In this document: one piece after another, positions 1-8,488 of the stretch
Layout: every line of letters starts with the position of its first letter
Position numbering within the stretch: position 1 is the stretch's first letter
Assembly (NCBI RefSeq): GCF_024294785.1
Contig: NZ_JANCLT010000002.1
Span: forward strand, 62,001-126,000
Direction of reading: 5' to 3'
DNA length: 64,000 nt
Source: Ectobacillus ponti
Lineage (GTDB): Bacteria > Bacillota > Bacilli > Bacillales > Bacillaceae_G
Made by a program: the position numbers and the translations under genes
The notes under the pieces: generated by a model
Seen by the model: only the letters and a program-made list of their open reading frames with translations
The model's database searches: none
What the model was told of the DNA's origin: nothing

Positions 1-688
1 GCAGGCATTCCTGCAAAAAGTCTTCGCCGTAGCAGGCCAACAGCCCGGCAAAGTCATAGGCCGGATCGCCGAGGGCTGCCCCGCCAAAGTCAATGATGCC
101 GGAAATGGACTGTTTGTCATACAAAATGTTGGATGCACCGAAGTCACCGTGAATAACCGCCGTTGTATAGGAAGCTGTCCCACTGGAGAACAACTGTGCC
201 ACTGCTTCCCTTGCATCCGGCCGCATAAAGGAAAACAGCTTTTGCTGAGTTCTTTCATACAAGTGTGCCATATCCTGCGCGGCATCCCGCAGATAGGAGA
301 ACTCGGCTGCCGGCAGACGATGCAGTGCCTGCAGGAATTCAGCCAACTGCTGTGCCAGGCGGCCTTTCTCTTTTACAGCGGCAAAGTCCTTCCTCCATAG
401 CGGCCGGCCGGAAAGCAGCCTGTAGCCGACAAAGGCACGGCCGGGCGCTTCATCCAAGAAGACATACAGCGGCTCAGGCACCGGCAGTGGCAGTGGCACG
501 CGCTGCTGGATTTGCAGCAGCAGCACCGTTTCCTGGCGCAGCTGCTGCAGTCCCTGCCCGTACTTTGGAAAACGGAATACCAGCTCTTCATTCACAAGAA
601 ACACCGCGTTATTTTGCCCATTCATATTTTGCTCCATTGTCCGAATCTGCAAGTCTGGAAGCTTCTCCTGTATGTACCCCTTATTCAT
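1..688 (-). CDS. Aminoglycoside phosphotransferase-family kinase (3' end outside window)
   Basis: The reverse strand reads openly from an ATG at 688 to the window edge (229 codons, C-terminus missing). About residue 180 it has the APH catalytic loop HGDFGASNIL, followed by the metal-binding IIDFGGAALGDPAYDFAGL segment. An N-terminal lobe precedes these, as in APH/choline kinase-type small-molecule kinases. The start overlaps the upstream membrane gene by 8 bases (GATGAATAA), so translation is probably coupled. The substrate cannot be told from sequence; antibiotic modification or a metabolic kinase are both possible. Confidence 0.85.
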   Translation of the reverse strand, partial: MNKGYIQEKLPDLQIRTMEQNMNGQNNAVFLVNEELVFRFPKYGQGLQQLRQETVLLLQIQQRVPLPLPVPEPLYVFLDEAPGRAFVGYRLLSGRPLWRKDFAAVKEKGRLAQQLAEFLQALHRLPAAEFSYLRDAAQDMAHLYERTQQKLFSFMRPDAREAVAQLFSSGTASYTTAVIHGDFGASNILYDKQSISGIIDFGGAALGDPAYDFAGLLACYGEDFLQECL

Positions 689-1103
689 CCTCCAGCTCCT
701 CCCGATACTTCTTCCGCATCCACCGGGCTCCCGCTGCAAAGAGAAAAAAGCAAGCAGCTACAATACCGCCGGCACCCAATGCTTGTCCGGCCGGTGCTGC
801 GAACAGGCCAACGCCTGCGAAGATGCCTCCAATAAGCAGCGCAGTCAATATGATACGAGCATACGAAAATAAAAATTTGGTCATGCCGGCATCCTCCACA
901 AGTGCCGTGGAAACACGCAGTGTATGCAAAGTGAACACAAGCACCGTCACACTCAGCAATGCCAAGAGCGGCGACTTCGCCAAAGCTGCAGCCCCCTTTG
1001 TCACGGTTTCATAGCCCAGTAAGCTGATAGTACCAGCGGTTTGGACAAAAAAGGCCAAGCGAATGCTCTTTAACGTCTGTAATGCCAATCTCTCATCACG
1101 CAT
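681..1103 (-). CDS. Small integral membrane protein
   Basis: This 140-residue protein has about four hydrophobic segments (roughly residues 15-35, 43-62, 80-100 and 110-128) and a charged tail, KKYREELEDE. It starts two bases after the stop of the XRE regulator and overlaps the downstream kinase gene, so the three form one unit. Small membrane proteins paired with a short Cro/XRE regulator are common in Bacillales, but I do not recognise the family or function. Confidence 0.8.
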   Translation of the reverse strand: MRDERLALQTLKSIRLAFFVQTAGTISLLGYETVTKGAAALAKSPLLALLSVTVLVFTLHTLRVSTALVEDAGMTKFLFSYARIILTALLIGGIFAGVGLFAAPAGQALGAGGIVAACFFLFAAGARWMRKKYREELEDE

Positions 1104-1105
1104 CC

Positions 1106-1306
1106 TTACATCCCCCTATCCACCCAAAATATCTCATCCAACGTCTGCCCCACCACATAACAGATTTCCAAACAAAGCCGCAATGTCGGGTTATACTTCC
1201 CTTTTTCAATCAGACTGATCGTCTGCCGCGTCACCCCGACTCTGTCCGCCAGCTCCTGCTGCGTCAGACCGCGCTGCATCCTGGCTGCCTTCACACGATT
1301 TTCCAT
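1106..1306 (-). CDS. XRE-family transcriptional regulator (YozG-like size)
   Basis: This short Cro/C1-type DNA-binding protein has 66 residues. The helix-turn-helix spans roughly residues 4-58: MQRGLTQQELADRVGVTR followed by QTISLIEKGKYNPTL. I chose the ATG at 1306 because AGGTGG lies just upstream; the longer frame from 1345 has no such site. It is the first gene of a unit with a membrane protein and a phosphotransferase-like kinase. Regulators of this size often control their own operon, so autoregulation is likely but not shown. Confidence 0.88.
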   Translation of the reverse strand: MENRVKAARMQRGLTQQELADRVGVTRQTISLIEKGKYNPTLRLCLEICYVVGQTLDEIFWVDRGM

Positions 1307-1389
1307 ATAACACCACCTGAACCCATTGTAACATATACCTTCCATTATGCAACATATATATTACATCACAACCAAAAGGACAGACCTGT

Positions 1390-1836
1390 TCAGGTCCGCC
1401 TCTCTTGTCTCTGCAGCGCCAGCCAAAATACAAGGGACGGGAGAAAGGCGACGATGACAAAGAATGCCTCTCCATCCGCAGGAAACAGGGTGATCAGCGG
1501 ATACAGCGCAGCATTGTACAGCATGTACGGCACCCACGCAAAGCCGCCGTCCGTGAAAAAGTAGCAGCTGCCCCACAGCAGAATGCCGATGATGCTGACA
1601 AGGGACACGGAAAGAAGATTCTCCTGTTTCGTAGAAAGCTTTCGCAAATACCGCTTGCCTGCCCAATAATAGAATAAGAGACCCACGAGACAGAAAAAGA
1701 GAAAGATATAGTCTGACAGGCCGTCAGCCGCAATCCGGAGACGGATGAGCAACTCCATGGCTGCCCCTGCTCCAAACCAAATGAGCATGCCGATGACGGC
1801 ATGCAGCAATAATGCTGTTCCCTGGTTTCTCCACAT
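1390..1836 (-). CDS. Hypothetical four-helix membrane protein
   Basis: This 148-residue, very hydrophobic protein begins MWRNQGTALLLHAVIGMLIW and has about four membrane segments. It ends in a basic tail, LQRQERRT. The Shine-Dalgarno region contains a run of nine G residues just before GAGAGTATG. The gene stands alone between the XRE unit and the monooxygenase operon. I do not recognise the family. Confidence 0.7.
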   Translation of the reverse strand: MWRNQGTALLLHAVIGMLIWFGAGAAMELLIRLRIAADGLSDYIFLFFCLVGLLFYYWAGKRYLRKLSTKQENLLSVSLVSIIGILLWGSCYFFTDGGFAWVPYMLYNAALYPLITLFPADGEAFFVIVAFLPSLVFWLALQRQERRT

Positions 1837-1911
1837 ACTCTCCCCCCCCCAATCGGGTTATCTTTCCTCATTATATGTACAGGTTACTGTTTTCATAAGA
1901 ACATACCGCAT

Positions 1912-1942
1912 AAAAAAGCAGGAAGCCTTGTGCTCCCTGCCC
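1912..1942 (-). terminator. Intrinsic terminator of the monooxygenase operon
   Basis: On the minus strand GCAGGGAGC pairs with GCTTCCTGC (one mismatch), followed by six T. It lies directly after the stop of the small ORF at 1943-2029. Confidence 0.75.
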
Positions 1943-2029
1943 TTACTTGCGTTGCAGCCATGCTTTGATGAGCAGCAGCCCCGTTCCAAGCACGGCCAGC
2001 AGCATCGCAAATGATAATACTTGATTCAT
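1943..2029 (-). CDS. Putative 28-residue single-pass membrane peptide
   Basis: After the methyltransferase stop, AGGGGG precedes an ATG at 2029 (an alternative ATG at 2035 is too close to it). The peptide MNQVLSFAMLLAVLGTGLLL plus a basic end (IKAWLQRK) forms one membrane helix. The stop abuts an intrinsic terminator, so the ORF lies inside the operon transcript. No known family. Its length makes chance possible. Confidence 0.4.
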   Translation of the reverse strand: MNQVLSFAMLLAVLGTGLLLIKAWLQRK

Positions 2030-2048
2030 ATCCATCCCCCTCTGCGTT

Positions 2049-3041
2049 TTACTTCTTCTCAAACGCCATGAAGTACCAGCTGCCTTCGCGCACCACTGTT
2101 TTGACGGAACGGCAGGACAGGCCGGCCTTCTTCGCATCGCGGACAAGCTCTTTCCTGCGCGGCAGGGAGTACAGGTTTTGGTGGGCATTCATGAAAGAGT
2201 TGAAGGCGGCTGAAAACAGACGGCCGCCCCGCTCCAGGTACAGCGGCGTAATGATGGTGAGCGTACCATTTTTCTTCAGGAATGAAGCCGTCCTATGAAA
2301 AAGGTCAGCGCGGTCGTTGGGAGAATAGTAGTGAAGAATATTGTTCATCATGACCATATGCACGGGCTCAGCAGGGCCGGCCCACTCTTCCATTTTTGTA
2401 TGGTGCACTTCAATTTGCGGGCGATGCTCAATAGCCTGTCTGGCCTGCAGGACGACATCGGCATTGATATCAACGCCGATGTACCGGCCCTTCCTTTGCT
2501 TCTCGGCCATGCGGATGAGGTAGCCAGCGTTGCCGCAGCCGATATCAAGCACACTCCTTGCCCGCTTTTTCTTCATCCACTTATAGACGAGAGGAAAGGC
2601 CCGTTTTTCAATCAGCGCAGAGGTGGCGGCCACTGTCTGGCCGTACGTATCGCTGTAATACATGTGTTTCTCTTGGCCCTGGAGCAGCTGCGGATAGCTG
2701 AGCAGGGCCGGAATGTGCATTTCCAGCATTTCACGGAGAAGCTCCCCGATGCAGGACGGGCTCTCTTTCGTAAAATATGTCTGCATTTCCTTCGATGGAA
2801 TCAGCGTCCCTGCTTCTGTTTTCCGCAGATGCCCCAGCTCCAGCCCGGCATCCGCCCAGCACTCCAGAATTTCGCGGCTGTAGCCCCACCGCTCCACACA
2901 ATCCGCCAATGTCAGCCCTTGCCTGAGCTTGGCAAATAAGTCCAGCTTATACCCGACATACGCGTGCCAGGTCGGCAAAAACGGCTCATTTTTCTTCATC
3001 CAGGAGCGGGCGTGCAGCACCATTTTCAAATCCTGCAGCAT
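2049..3041 (-). CDS. Class I SAM-dependent methyltransferase
   Basis: This 330-residue protein has an N-terminal, probably winged-helix region (about 1-120) and a Rossmann methyltransferase domain with the SAM motif VLDIGCGNAGYLIRMAEK (about 168-185), an acidic ribose-binding stretch GVDINADVV, and MMNNILHYYSPNDR as the post-I motif. Its ATG overlaps the stop of the FAD monooxygenase by one base (TAATG), so the two are co-translated. The pairing suggests oxidation followed by methylation of one small molecule, for example a quinone-like or aromatic secondary metabolite. The substrate is unknown. Confidence 0.85.
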   Translation of the reverse strand: MLQDLKMVLHARSWMKKNEPFLPTWHAYVGYKLDLFAKLRQGLTLADCVERWGYSREILECWADAGLELGHLRKTEAGTLIPSKEMQTYFTKESPSCIGELLREMLEMHIPALLSYPQLLQGQEKHMYYSDTYGQTVAATSALIEKRAFPLVYKWMKKKRARSVLDIGCGNAGYLIRMAEKQRKGRYIGVDINADVVLQARQAIEHRPQIEVHHTKMEEWAGPAEPVHMVMMNNILHYYSPNDRADLFHRTASFLKKNGTLTIITPLYLERGGRLFSAAFNSFMNAHQNLYSLPRRKELVRDAKKAGLSCRSVKTVVREGSWYFMAFEKK

Positions 3042-4366
3042 TACGACATTCCCCCTTTTTTCCTATCATGCTTCCAAGGATAGTCTCGCTCAGGTGTAAA
3101 AAAATGCTGCTGCTGCTCCGGGCTCCCAAGCAGCGACATGGGCAGCAGGCCGGCCTGTACAAATCGGTCCAGCCACGTTTCCTTCCAGATGCCGAGCCCG
3201 GAAATGTTCAGCATCTGTTTGGTATGCATCGCTTCCGACTGCTCCATCCGCTTCAGCACCCTTGCCCGGAACCAGGACCAGGGCGGGAGCGAATAGGAGT
3301 AGGCCAAAGCAGACTGGTGGCTGAGGCGCGATACATACTCCGCGCGCGGCTTGCGCACCCGCTCAAACCATTGCAGGTGCTCCGGGTCCAGCTTGTCTTG
3401 CCCGTACATCCAGCCCAGCAGTTCGCCCAATGTATACGCATCCTGGATGGCCAGGTTCATGCCCTCCCCGGCCATCGGGTGCACACTGTGGGCGGCATCC
3501 CCGATAATGATGCAGTTTCCTTTGACATACTGCTTCGCATTATGGCGCACCGGAATCATGAGCTGAATGTCCTTCCAGCTCCCAATGGACTGCACATAGC
3601 CGTCCAGCTCGGGATAGAAGGAGCAATATTGCTTGTACACTGCCTGCAGCCCCTGCTTGCGCAGCTGCTTGTACTCCTTTGGTTTAATCAGAAATACGGT
3701 CCGCACCCGTTCCTCCGGCAGCGGAAACAAGCCGAGAAAATAATGGCCGCGCACCAGCATTTCCGCCTCCGTCAGCGAAGGCGGCCGCGGGAAGCTGACA
3801 GTCAGAAAATGATGATTATAAGAAGCTGTCCGCAGCCCAATCCCGAGATTCGTCCGGACGGGAGACTGCCGCCCTTCCGCCCCGACAAAAAAGTCCGCTT
3901 CCAGCCGCAGCTCCGCACCATCCTTCATGCCAATGACAGCCGTCCGCTTCCGGGGGCCTGTCTCCCCGAAGGACAGAAATTTGGCCGGCTGCAAATAGCG
4001 GAAGCCAGCATACTTTTGCGCCTGTGCCAGGATGATTCCCTTCAAGGCTTCATGCGGGATCATAAGGGCATAGTTATAGGAGGATTGCAGCAGGTCATAC
4101 CGGAACACAATCGTTTCCTTACGGTGCGGCAGTTCTTCAATAATGGCAGTCGTGTACAAGGGATAGCCTTTTTGCCGCACCTCAGCAAGCAGTCCAAGCC
4201 CATCCAGCAGCTCCAGGCTTTTGGGCTGCAGCAGCTCGCCCTTGTACTTCACCGAAGGCTTGCCTTCCTTTTCTGCAAGTGTTACTGCTAAGCCCTGCTG
4301 CAGCAGCTTCAACGCCAATGTCAGCCCGGCAATACCGCCCCCTGAAATGAGCACGTGACTTCCCAC
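3041..4366 (-). CDS. FAD-dependent aromatic-type monooxygenase
   Basis: This is a class A flavin monooxygenase-like protein of about 441 residues. The N-terminus has the FAD motif LISGGGIAGLTLALKLLQQG, and the second FAD motif is GDAAHSVHPMAGEGMNLAIQDA (a variant of GD-x6-P). I chose a GTG start at 4366, six bases after AGGAGG; a TTG at 4387 lies upstream of that ribosome binding site. It leads an operon with a methyltransferase. Substrate unknown. Geranylgeranyl reductase-like or PHBH-like roles are alternatives. Confidence 0.87.
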   Translation of the reverse strand: MGSHVLISGGGIAGLTLALKLLQQGLAVTLAEKEGKPSVKYKGELLQPKSLELLDGLGLLAEVRQKGYPLYTTAIIEELPHRKETIVFRYDLLQSSYNYALMIPHEALKGIILAQAQKYAGFRYLQPAKFLSFGETGPRKRTAVIGMKDGAELRLEADFFVGAEGRQSPVRTNLGIGLRTASYNHHFLTVSFPRPPSLTEAEMLVRGHYFLGLFPLPEERVRTVFLIKPKEYKQLRKQGLQAVYKQYCSFYPELDGYVQSIGSWKDIQLMIPVRHNAKQYVKGNCIIIGDAAHSVHPMAGEGMNLAIQDAYTLGELLGWMYGQDKLDPEHLQWFERVRKPRAEYVSRLSHQSALAYSYSLPPWSWFRARVLKRMEQSEAMHTKQMLNISGLGIWKETWLDRFVQAGLLPMSLLGSPEQQQHFFTPERDYPWKHDRKKGGMS

Positions 4367-4382
4367 ATCGCACCTCCTCTTA

Positions 4383-4395
4383 TACAATACTTGTA
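4383..4395. promoter_or_regulatory. Short palindrome upstream of the monooxygenase
   Basis: TACAA-TAC-TTGTA forms a perfect five-base inverted repeat within an AT-rich promoter region, close to the ribosome binding site. It could be half of a TetR/MarR-type operator. No regulator gene is adjacent. Confidence 0.3.
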
Positions 4396-4482
4396 CATAT
4401 ATTATACATTTTTGGAACTTTCTCCATACGCTACTATATGTTCTATATATAGCGGATAGAAGAAAAAAGCGGATTACACAGG

Positions 4483-4516
4483 AAAAAAGCCCTTTCCAAG
4501 TGAAAAGGGCTTTTTT
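4483..4516. terminator. Bidirectional intrinsic terminator
   Basis: AAAAAAGCCCTTT pairs with AAAGGGCTTTTTT. It lies just past the stop of the large surface protein gene on the minus strand. Confidence 0.9.
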
Positions 4517-4521
4517 CTTTA

Positions 4522-7500
4522 TTATTTCTTCGTGGCTGTCACATTATATCTTGCAGGGCTGGTGCTTGTAAGGGTCACTTTAATGGTGTATGTGAGACCC
4601 TCTGTTGTGAAATCAGCGGATGTTGAACTTCCCGCCGTTGTCGGTTTTGGAACTGTCACAAGCGTTGTGCTGGCCACTGACTTGGGTGCCCCACTGGAAT
4701 AATACACCGTGTACGGTGCAGAAACGTCCAGATTTGTTCCACCACCACTACTATTGCTGGTTGAGAATGTACCAAACGTGATGGAGGTTGCCAAAACAAT
4801 GGTGAACTGGACCGTTGTTGTGTTTCCGGCTGCATCCGTCACAACCAAGGTATAGCTGCCGGCCGCTGAGACTGCAGTGCCGGATGTGAACGGATTTCCG
4901 TTCAGGGTCGCGGTTCCTTCAGTAAAGGTTGGAGCTACAGAGCTTGTATACGTCTGATTGTTGCTCACGCCGTTGACAGTCGGCGCTGTTTTATCAATAT
5001 TGTTGACTGTCGCTGTTGCGTTTCCTGTATTGCCGGCCGCATCGACATACGTGAAGGTGTACGTGCCGTTCGCGGTAAAGGTGTATGTCAGGGCGCCGCT
5101 ATTGTTTGTAACTGTCACAGCTTCGCTTGGCGTGATGGTTGCTGTTACATTTCCGTTTGTTGGCGCTGTCTGAGAATACGTCACGGTTGCGGTTGGTGCT
5201 GTCTTATCAATATTGTTGACAGTTGCCGTTGCGGTTCCCGTATTGCCGGCGTTGTCCTTAAATTCGAACGTGAAGGTATCATTTGCCGTAAAGGTATGGC
5301 TCAGAGACCCGCCATTGTTGGTGACTGTCACAGCTTCGCTTGGCGTAATCGTCGCTGTTACATCTCCATTTGTCGGAGTTGTCTTGGAATAAGACACTGT
5401 TGCGGTTGGTGCCTTCTTGTCAATATTGTTGACTGTCGCCACTGCACTTCCTGTATTGCCGGCCGCATCCTTAAAGGTGAAGGTGTACGTGCCGTTATCC
5501 GTGAAGGTGTACGCAAGGGCGCCGTCATTGTTTGTGACTGTCACAGCTTCGCTTGGCAAAATGGTTGCTGTTACATCTCCATTCGTCAGCGTTGTCTTGG
5601 AGTACGTCACGGTTGCGGTTGGTGCTGTCTTATCAATATTGTTGACAGTTGCCGTTGCGGTTCCCGTGTTGCCGGCCGCGTCCTTAAACTCGAACGTGAA
5701 CGTGCCATTTGCCGTAAAGGTATGGCTGAGAGTTCCGCCATTGTTGGTGACTGTCACAGCTTCGCTTGGCTTAATCGTCGCCACCACATCTCCATTTGTT
5801 GCAGTTGTAGCAGAATATTCGACCGTTGCTGTCGGCGCTGTCTTGTCAATGTTGCTCACTGTTGCTTCTGCTTCGCCTGTATTGCCGGCTGCATCTTTAT
5901 ACTTGAAGGTGAAGGTTCCGTTATCTGTGAACGTGCGGACTGCGGAGCCTCCATTATTCGTGATTGTTACATTGTCCTCATCAAACGTAACCTCCACCCG
6001 CACGTCCTGGTTGGTCGGATCCACTGTGGAATACTGCACAGAGGCGATAGGGGCTCTTTTGTCAATGTTGTTGACTTTAGCTGTTGCCGTCCCAACGTTG
6101 CCCGCTGCATCCACAAACTCAAACTTAAATGTATCATTGTCCGTAAAGACATGATTGAAGTCACCGTTAGCTGTATTCGTGACTGTAATAGCCTCACTCG
6201 CGTCCACCAGCGTGGCTGTCACTTCCGTGTTGACCGGAGAAGTCGTGGAATAGTGAATGCCGGCTGTCGGCGCAACCTTGTCAATATTGTTGACCTGGGC
6301 TGTCATTTCTCCTTTGTTGCCGGCCTTGTCGACAAACTCAAAGGTGAAGCTGCCATTGTCCGTAAAGATATGGCTGGTGGAGCCGCCATTATTCGTTACA
6401 GTTACCGCTTCACTTGGTGTGATGGTTGCGACTACATCCTCATTTGTAGGTGTCGTCTTGGAATAATCCACTGTTGCGGTTGGCACAATCTTATCAATGT
6501 TGGCCACTGTCGCTGTTGCTTCGCCCGTGTTGCCTGCAGCATCCTTAAATTTGAATGTGAAGCTGCCATTTTCCCCGAACGTATATGCAGATAAACCATT
6601 GTTATTCGTAATCGTCACATCTTCACTTGGGATAATCTGTGCCACCACATCGCCGTTTGTCAGCGTCTCCGTTGAGTAGCTGAAAGAAGCAGTCGGCACA
6701 ACTTTGTCAATATTCTTGACGCTGGCCACAGCTGTCCCTTTGTTGCCTGCTGCATCCTCAAACTCGAAGGTGTACTCTCCGTTTTCCTCGAAGGTCCGGC
6801 TTACAGATCCGTTGTTTGTAACTGTCACATTTTCGCTCGGCTGGATGGTTGCAGTCACATCACCATTTGTTGCCTCTGTAGTAGAGTACTGCACAGAGGC
6901 AGTCGGCGGCGTTTTATCAATGTTGTTCACCGAGAGAGTCACTGATCCAGGGTTTCCGGCTTTGTCTACAAACTCAAGCACAAAATCCCCATTGTCTGTA
7001 AAGGTATGGCTGGCGGAGCCGTTATTGTTGGTTACAGTGACAGATTCGTCAAAATCAACTGTGGCTGTCACATCCTGGTTGGTTGGTTCTGTCGTGCTGT
7101 AGGAAACCTTTCCAACCGGGGACGTTTTGTCTATGTTCGCAACGTTTGCCTTGGCAGTTCCCTTGTTTCCGGCGGCATCCTCAAACTCAAAGGTGAATTC
7201 ATCATTTTTCGTAAATGTATGGGAGAGTAATCCTCCATTGTTTGTTACTGTGATATCTTCACTTATATTCTGAAGTGTCGCCGTAACGTCTGTATTGACC
7301 GGGGACGTTGTGGAATAACTAATTTCAGCCGTTGGAGCCGTCTTATCAATATTGCTGACAGTTACGGTCTGGCGTGTCGTATTTCCCGCTGCATCGGCGG
7401 CAACAAAGTCAAAGGAGCCGTTATCCGTGAAGGTGTGGCTCGCGGCATTCAAGGTGCCTTTATTTGTGTTTGCGTGAACTGTGACAGATTGATTCGTAGG

Positions 7501-7947
7501 CTTCGTGTTGTAGGGGTCAATGGTGATAACCGGCGGCGCGGTAACTGCTTTCACTGTCACCGGCACAGCGCTTGTATGTGTCTGCCCGGCATTCCTGCCG
7601 TTTGTGTACACCGTTTTGGCCTCCAGCGTATACGTCCCTTCAGCCGGCACCTCAATGGAATAGCCGTACAGCTTGTCCGAAATGGGGAAGGTCTTGATTA
7701 TTGCACTGGACACCGCTTGACTGCCCTGCTTCACACTCATCATCAGATTGGGCCCGTCAATGAGCACTGTCCCTGTAAGTGTTGTGCCGCCCGTCAAAAG
7801 CTGGCTTGGCGTAATGACGCCCGTTTGCACATTCAATGCTGTACGGCCCGTTCCCGCCGCCGTTGTGCTTGCAGTTGCAGCAAGCGCCGGAATAACCGGT
7901 TGAAGCATCAGGGAGCCCGCCAGGATGATTGCTCCTAATTTCTTCAT
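4522..7947 (-). CDS. Large secreted protein with tandem Ig-like repeats
   Basis: This 1141-residue protein has an N-terminal signal peptide (MKKLGAIILAGSLMLQPVIP, then ALAA). About residues 130-970 consist of roughly 70-residue repeats, each starting NIDK-x-x-PTA, continuing with VTVTNNGG and ending F-x-F-x-DAAGNTGTATATV. I count twelve NIDK units: eleven complete repeats and a final partial one. A Thr/Ser-rich C-terminal domain follows. There is no LPXTG motif, SLH domain or transmembrane anchor, so it is probably secreted or held by non-covalent contacts. The C-terminal-proximal repeats are the most alike, pointing to recent tandem duplication. Adhesion or surface structure is a likely role. 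Confidence 0.85.
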   Translation of the reverse strand: MKKLGAIILAGSLMLQPVIPALAATASTTAAGTGRTALNVQTGVITPSQLLTGGTTLTGTVLIDGPNLMMSVKQGSQAVSSAIIKTFPISDKLYGYSIEVPAEGTYTLEAKTVYTNGRNAGQTHTSAVPVTVKAVTAPPVITIDPYNTKPTNQSVTVHANTNKGTLNAASHTFTDNGSFDFVAADAAGNTTRQTVTVSNIDKTAPTAEISYSTTSPVNTDVTATLQNISEDITVTNNGGLLSHTFTKNDEFTFEFEDAAGNKGTAKANVANIDKTSPVGKVSYSTTEPTNQDVTATVDFDESVTVTNNNGSASHTFTDNGDFVLEFVDKAGNPGSVTLSVNNIDKTPPTASVQYSTTEATNGDVTATIQPSENVTVTNNGSVSRTFEENGEYTFEFEDAAGNKGTAVASVKNIDKVVPTASFSYSTETLTNGDVVAQIIPSEDVTITNNNGLSAYTFGENGSFTFKFKDAAGNTGEATATVANIDKIVPTATVDYSKTTPTNEDVVATITPSEAVTVTNNGGSTSHIFTDNGSFTFEFVDKAGNKGEMTAQVNNIDKVAPTAGIHYSTTSPVNTEVTATLVDASEAITVTNTANGDFNHVFTDNDTFKFEFVDAAGNVGTATAKVNNIDKRAPIASVQYSTVDPTNQDVRVEVTFDEDNVTITNNGGSAVRTFTDNGTFTFKYKDAAGNTGEAEATVSNIDKTAPTATVEYSATTATNGDVVATIKPSEAVTVTNNGGTLSHTFTANGTFTFEFKDAAGNTGTATATVNNIDKTAPTATVTYSKTTLTNGDVTATILPSEAVTVTNNDGALAYTFTDNGTYTFTFKDAAGNTGSAVATVNNIDKKAPTATVSYSKTTPTNGDVTATITPSEAVTVTNNGGSLSHTFTANDTFTFEFKDNAGNTGTATATVNNIDKTAPTATVTYSQTAPTNGNVTATITPSEAVTVTNNSGALTYTFTANGTYTFTYVDAAGNTGNATATVNNIDKTAPTVNGVSNNQTYTSSVAPTFTEGTATLNGNPFTSGTAVSAAGSYTLVVTDAAGNTTTVQFTIVLATSITFGTFSTSNSSGGGTNLDVSAPYTVYYSSGAPKSVASTTLVTVPKPTTAGSSTSADFTTEGLTYTIKVTLTSTSPARYNVTATKK
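4960..7390 (-). repeat. Tandem coding repeats of about 210 bp
   Basis: About eleven copies of a 70-codon unit encode the NIDK-TAPTA...DAAGNTG module. Adjacent copies near 4970-5870 share long near-identical DNA stretches, while copies near 6900-7390 are more diverged. Such arrays can change copy number by recombination. Confidence 0.85.
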
Positions 7948-7985
7948 CTGCTTCTCACTCTCCTTTTATCATTTTTCACGAAGGA

Positions 7986-8055
7986 GCTGAAAATGCCAAT
8001 AGTCATATATATTCACTTTTTGAATATAAAGGCTATGCTTCCCCTCCTTTTCAGC
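7986..8055 (-). promoter_or_regulatory. Nested hairpin in the probable 5' UTR of the surface protein gene
   Basis: GCTGAAAA (7986-7993) pairs with TTTTCAGC (8048-8055). Inside it, ATAG (7999-8002) pairs with CTAT (8033-8036), and TATATTCA-N5-TGAATATA (8008-8028) is a perfect inner stem. It sits about 40-110 bases before the start codon and could be an RNA element or, for the inner part, a protein operator. Confidence 0.4.
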
Positions 8056-8355
8056 ATCTCAAATTCTCTCTTTCATTCTCAACTGAGATACAGCTTGGAA
8101 GGCTTGCAGGCGGGAATCGTCTCGCTTCGCTTTTTTCTATAGATATACAGCACCACTTGCAGACGCCATTTAAGTATATGTATATATTGACTTATCGCCT
8201 GAAATTGGAACCAAAAATTATTATAAAGCATAATATTGATTTAATAAACTGCTAATTTCAAGAATTTAAAATGCATTAAATATTTTATTATTTAGATCCA
8301 CCCTTGTTTTCAACAGAGAACTGGGCTGCCGACATTAGGCTCAGTTGTCATCTCC

Positions 8356-8374
8356 TGTAAATATGACATTTACA
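8356..8374. promoter_or_regulatory. Inverted repeat TGTAAAT-N5-ATTTACA
   Basis: A perfect seven-base inverted repeat with a five-base spacer lies in AT-rich DNA about 400 bases upstream of the surface protein gene. It has the form of a dimeric repressor site. Regulator unknown. Confidence 0.35.
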
Positions 8375-8451
8375 AAAAATAATTGTGCGCAGATAATATA
8401 TTTATCTGTATAGATAGAGGCGGCAAACACACAGCTTTTTCCGCTTCATGA

Positions 8452-8486
8452 AGAAGGGGGCTGGCCATGCGGCCTGCCCCCTTGTA
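8452..8486 (-). terminator. Stem-loop ending the ureide operon
   Basis: On the minus strand GGGGGC-A-GGCC pairs with GGCC-A-GCCCCC around a four-base loop, three bases after the cupin gene stop. The T tract after it is weak, so it may act as an mRNA 3' end stabiliser as well. Confidence 0.6.
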
Positions 8487-8488
8487 TT

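Larger units (their letters stand above)
7948..8488. other. AT-rich leader and intergenic region of the surface protein gene
   Basis: This 540-base stretch has no convincing gene. It holds a nested inverted repeat (7986-8055), a perfect inverted repeat at 8356-8374 and the cupin gene terminator at 8452-8486. The AT content rises sharply between about 8140 and 8440. An ORF at 7929-8255 on the plus strand has no ribosome binding site and looks spurious. Confidence 0.6.

Noticed and set aside
5296-6594. 432-codon plus-strand ORF antisense to the surface protein
   Set aside because: It is a by-product of the repeat array on the other strand; no ribosome binding site and no sensible protein features.
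8056-8150. c-di-GMP-like riboswitch in the surface protein leader
   Set aside because: I looked for the GEMM core (GGGACGCAAAGCC-type) and tetraloop receptor; only scattered short matches are present.
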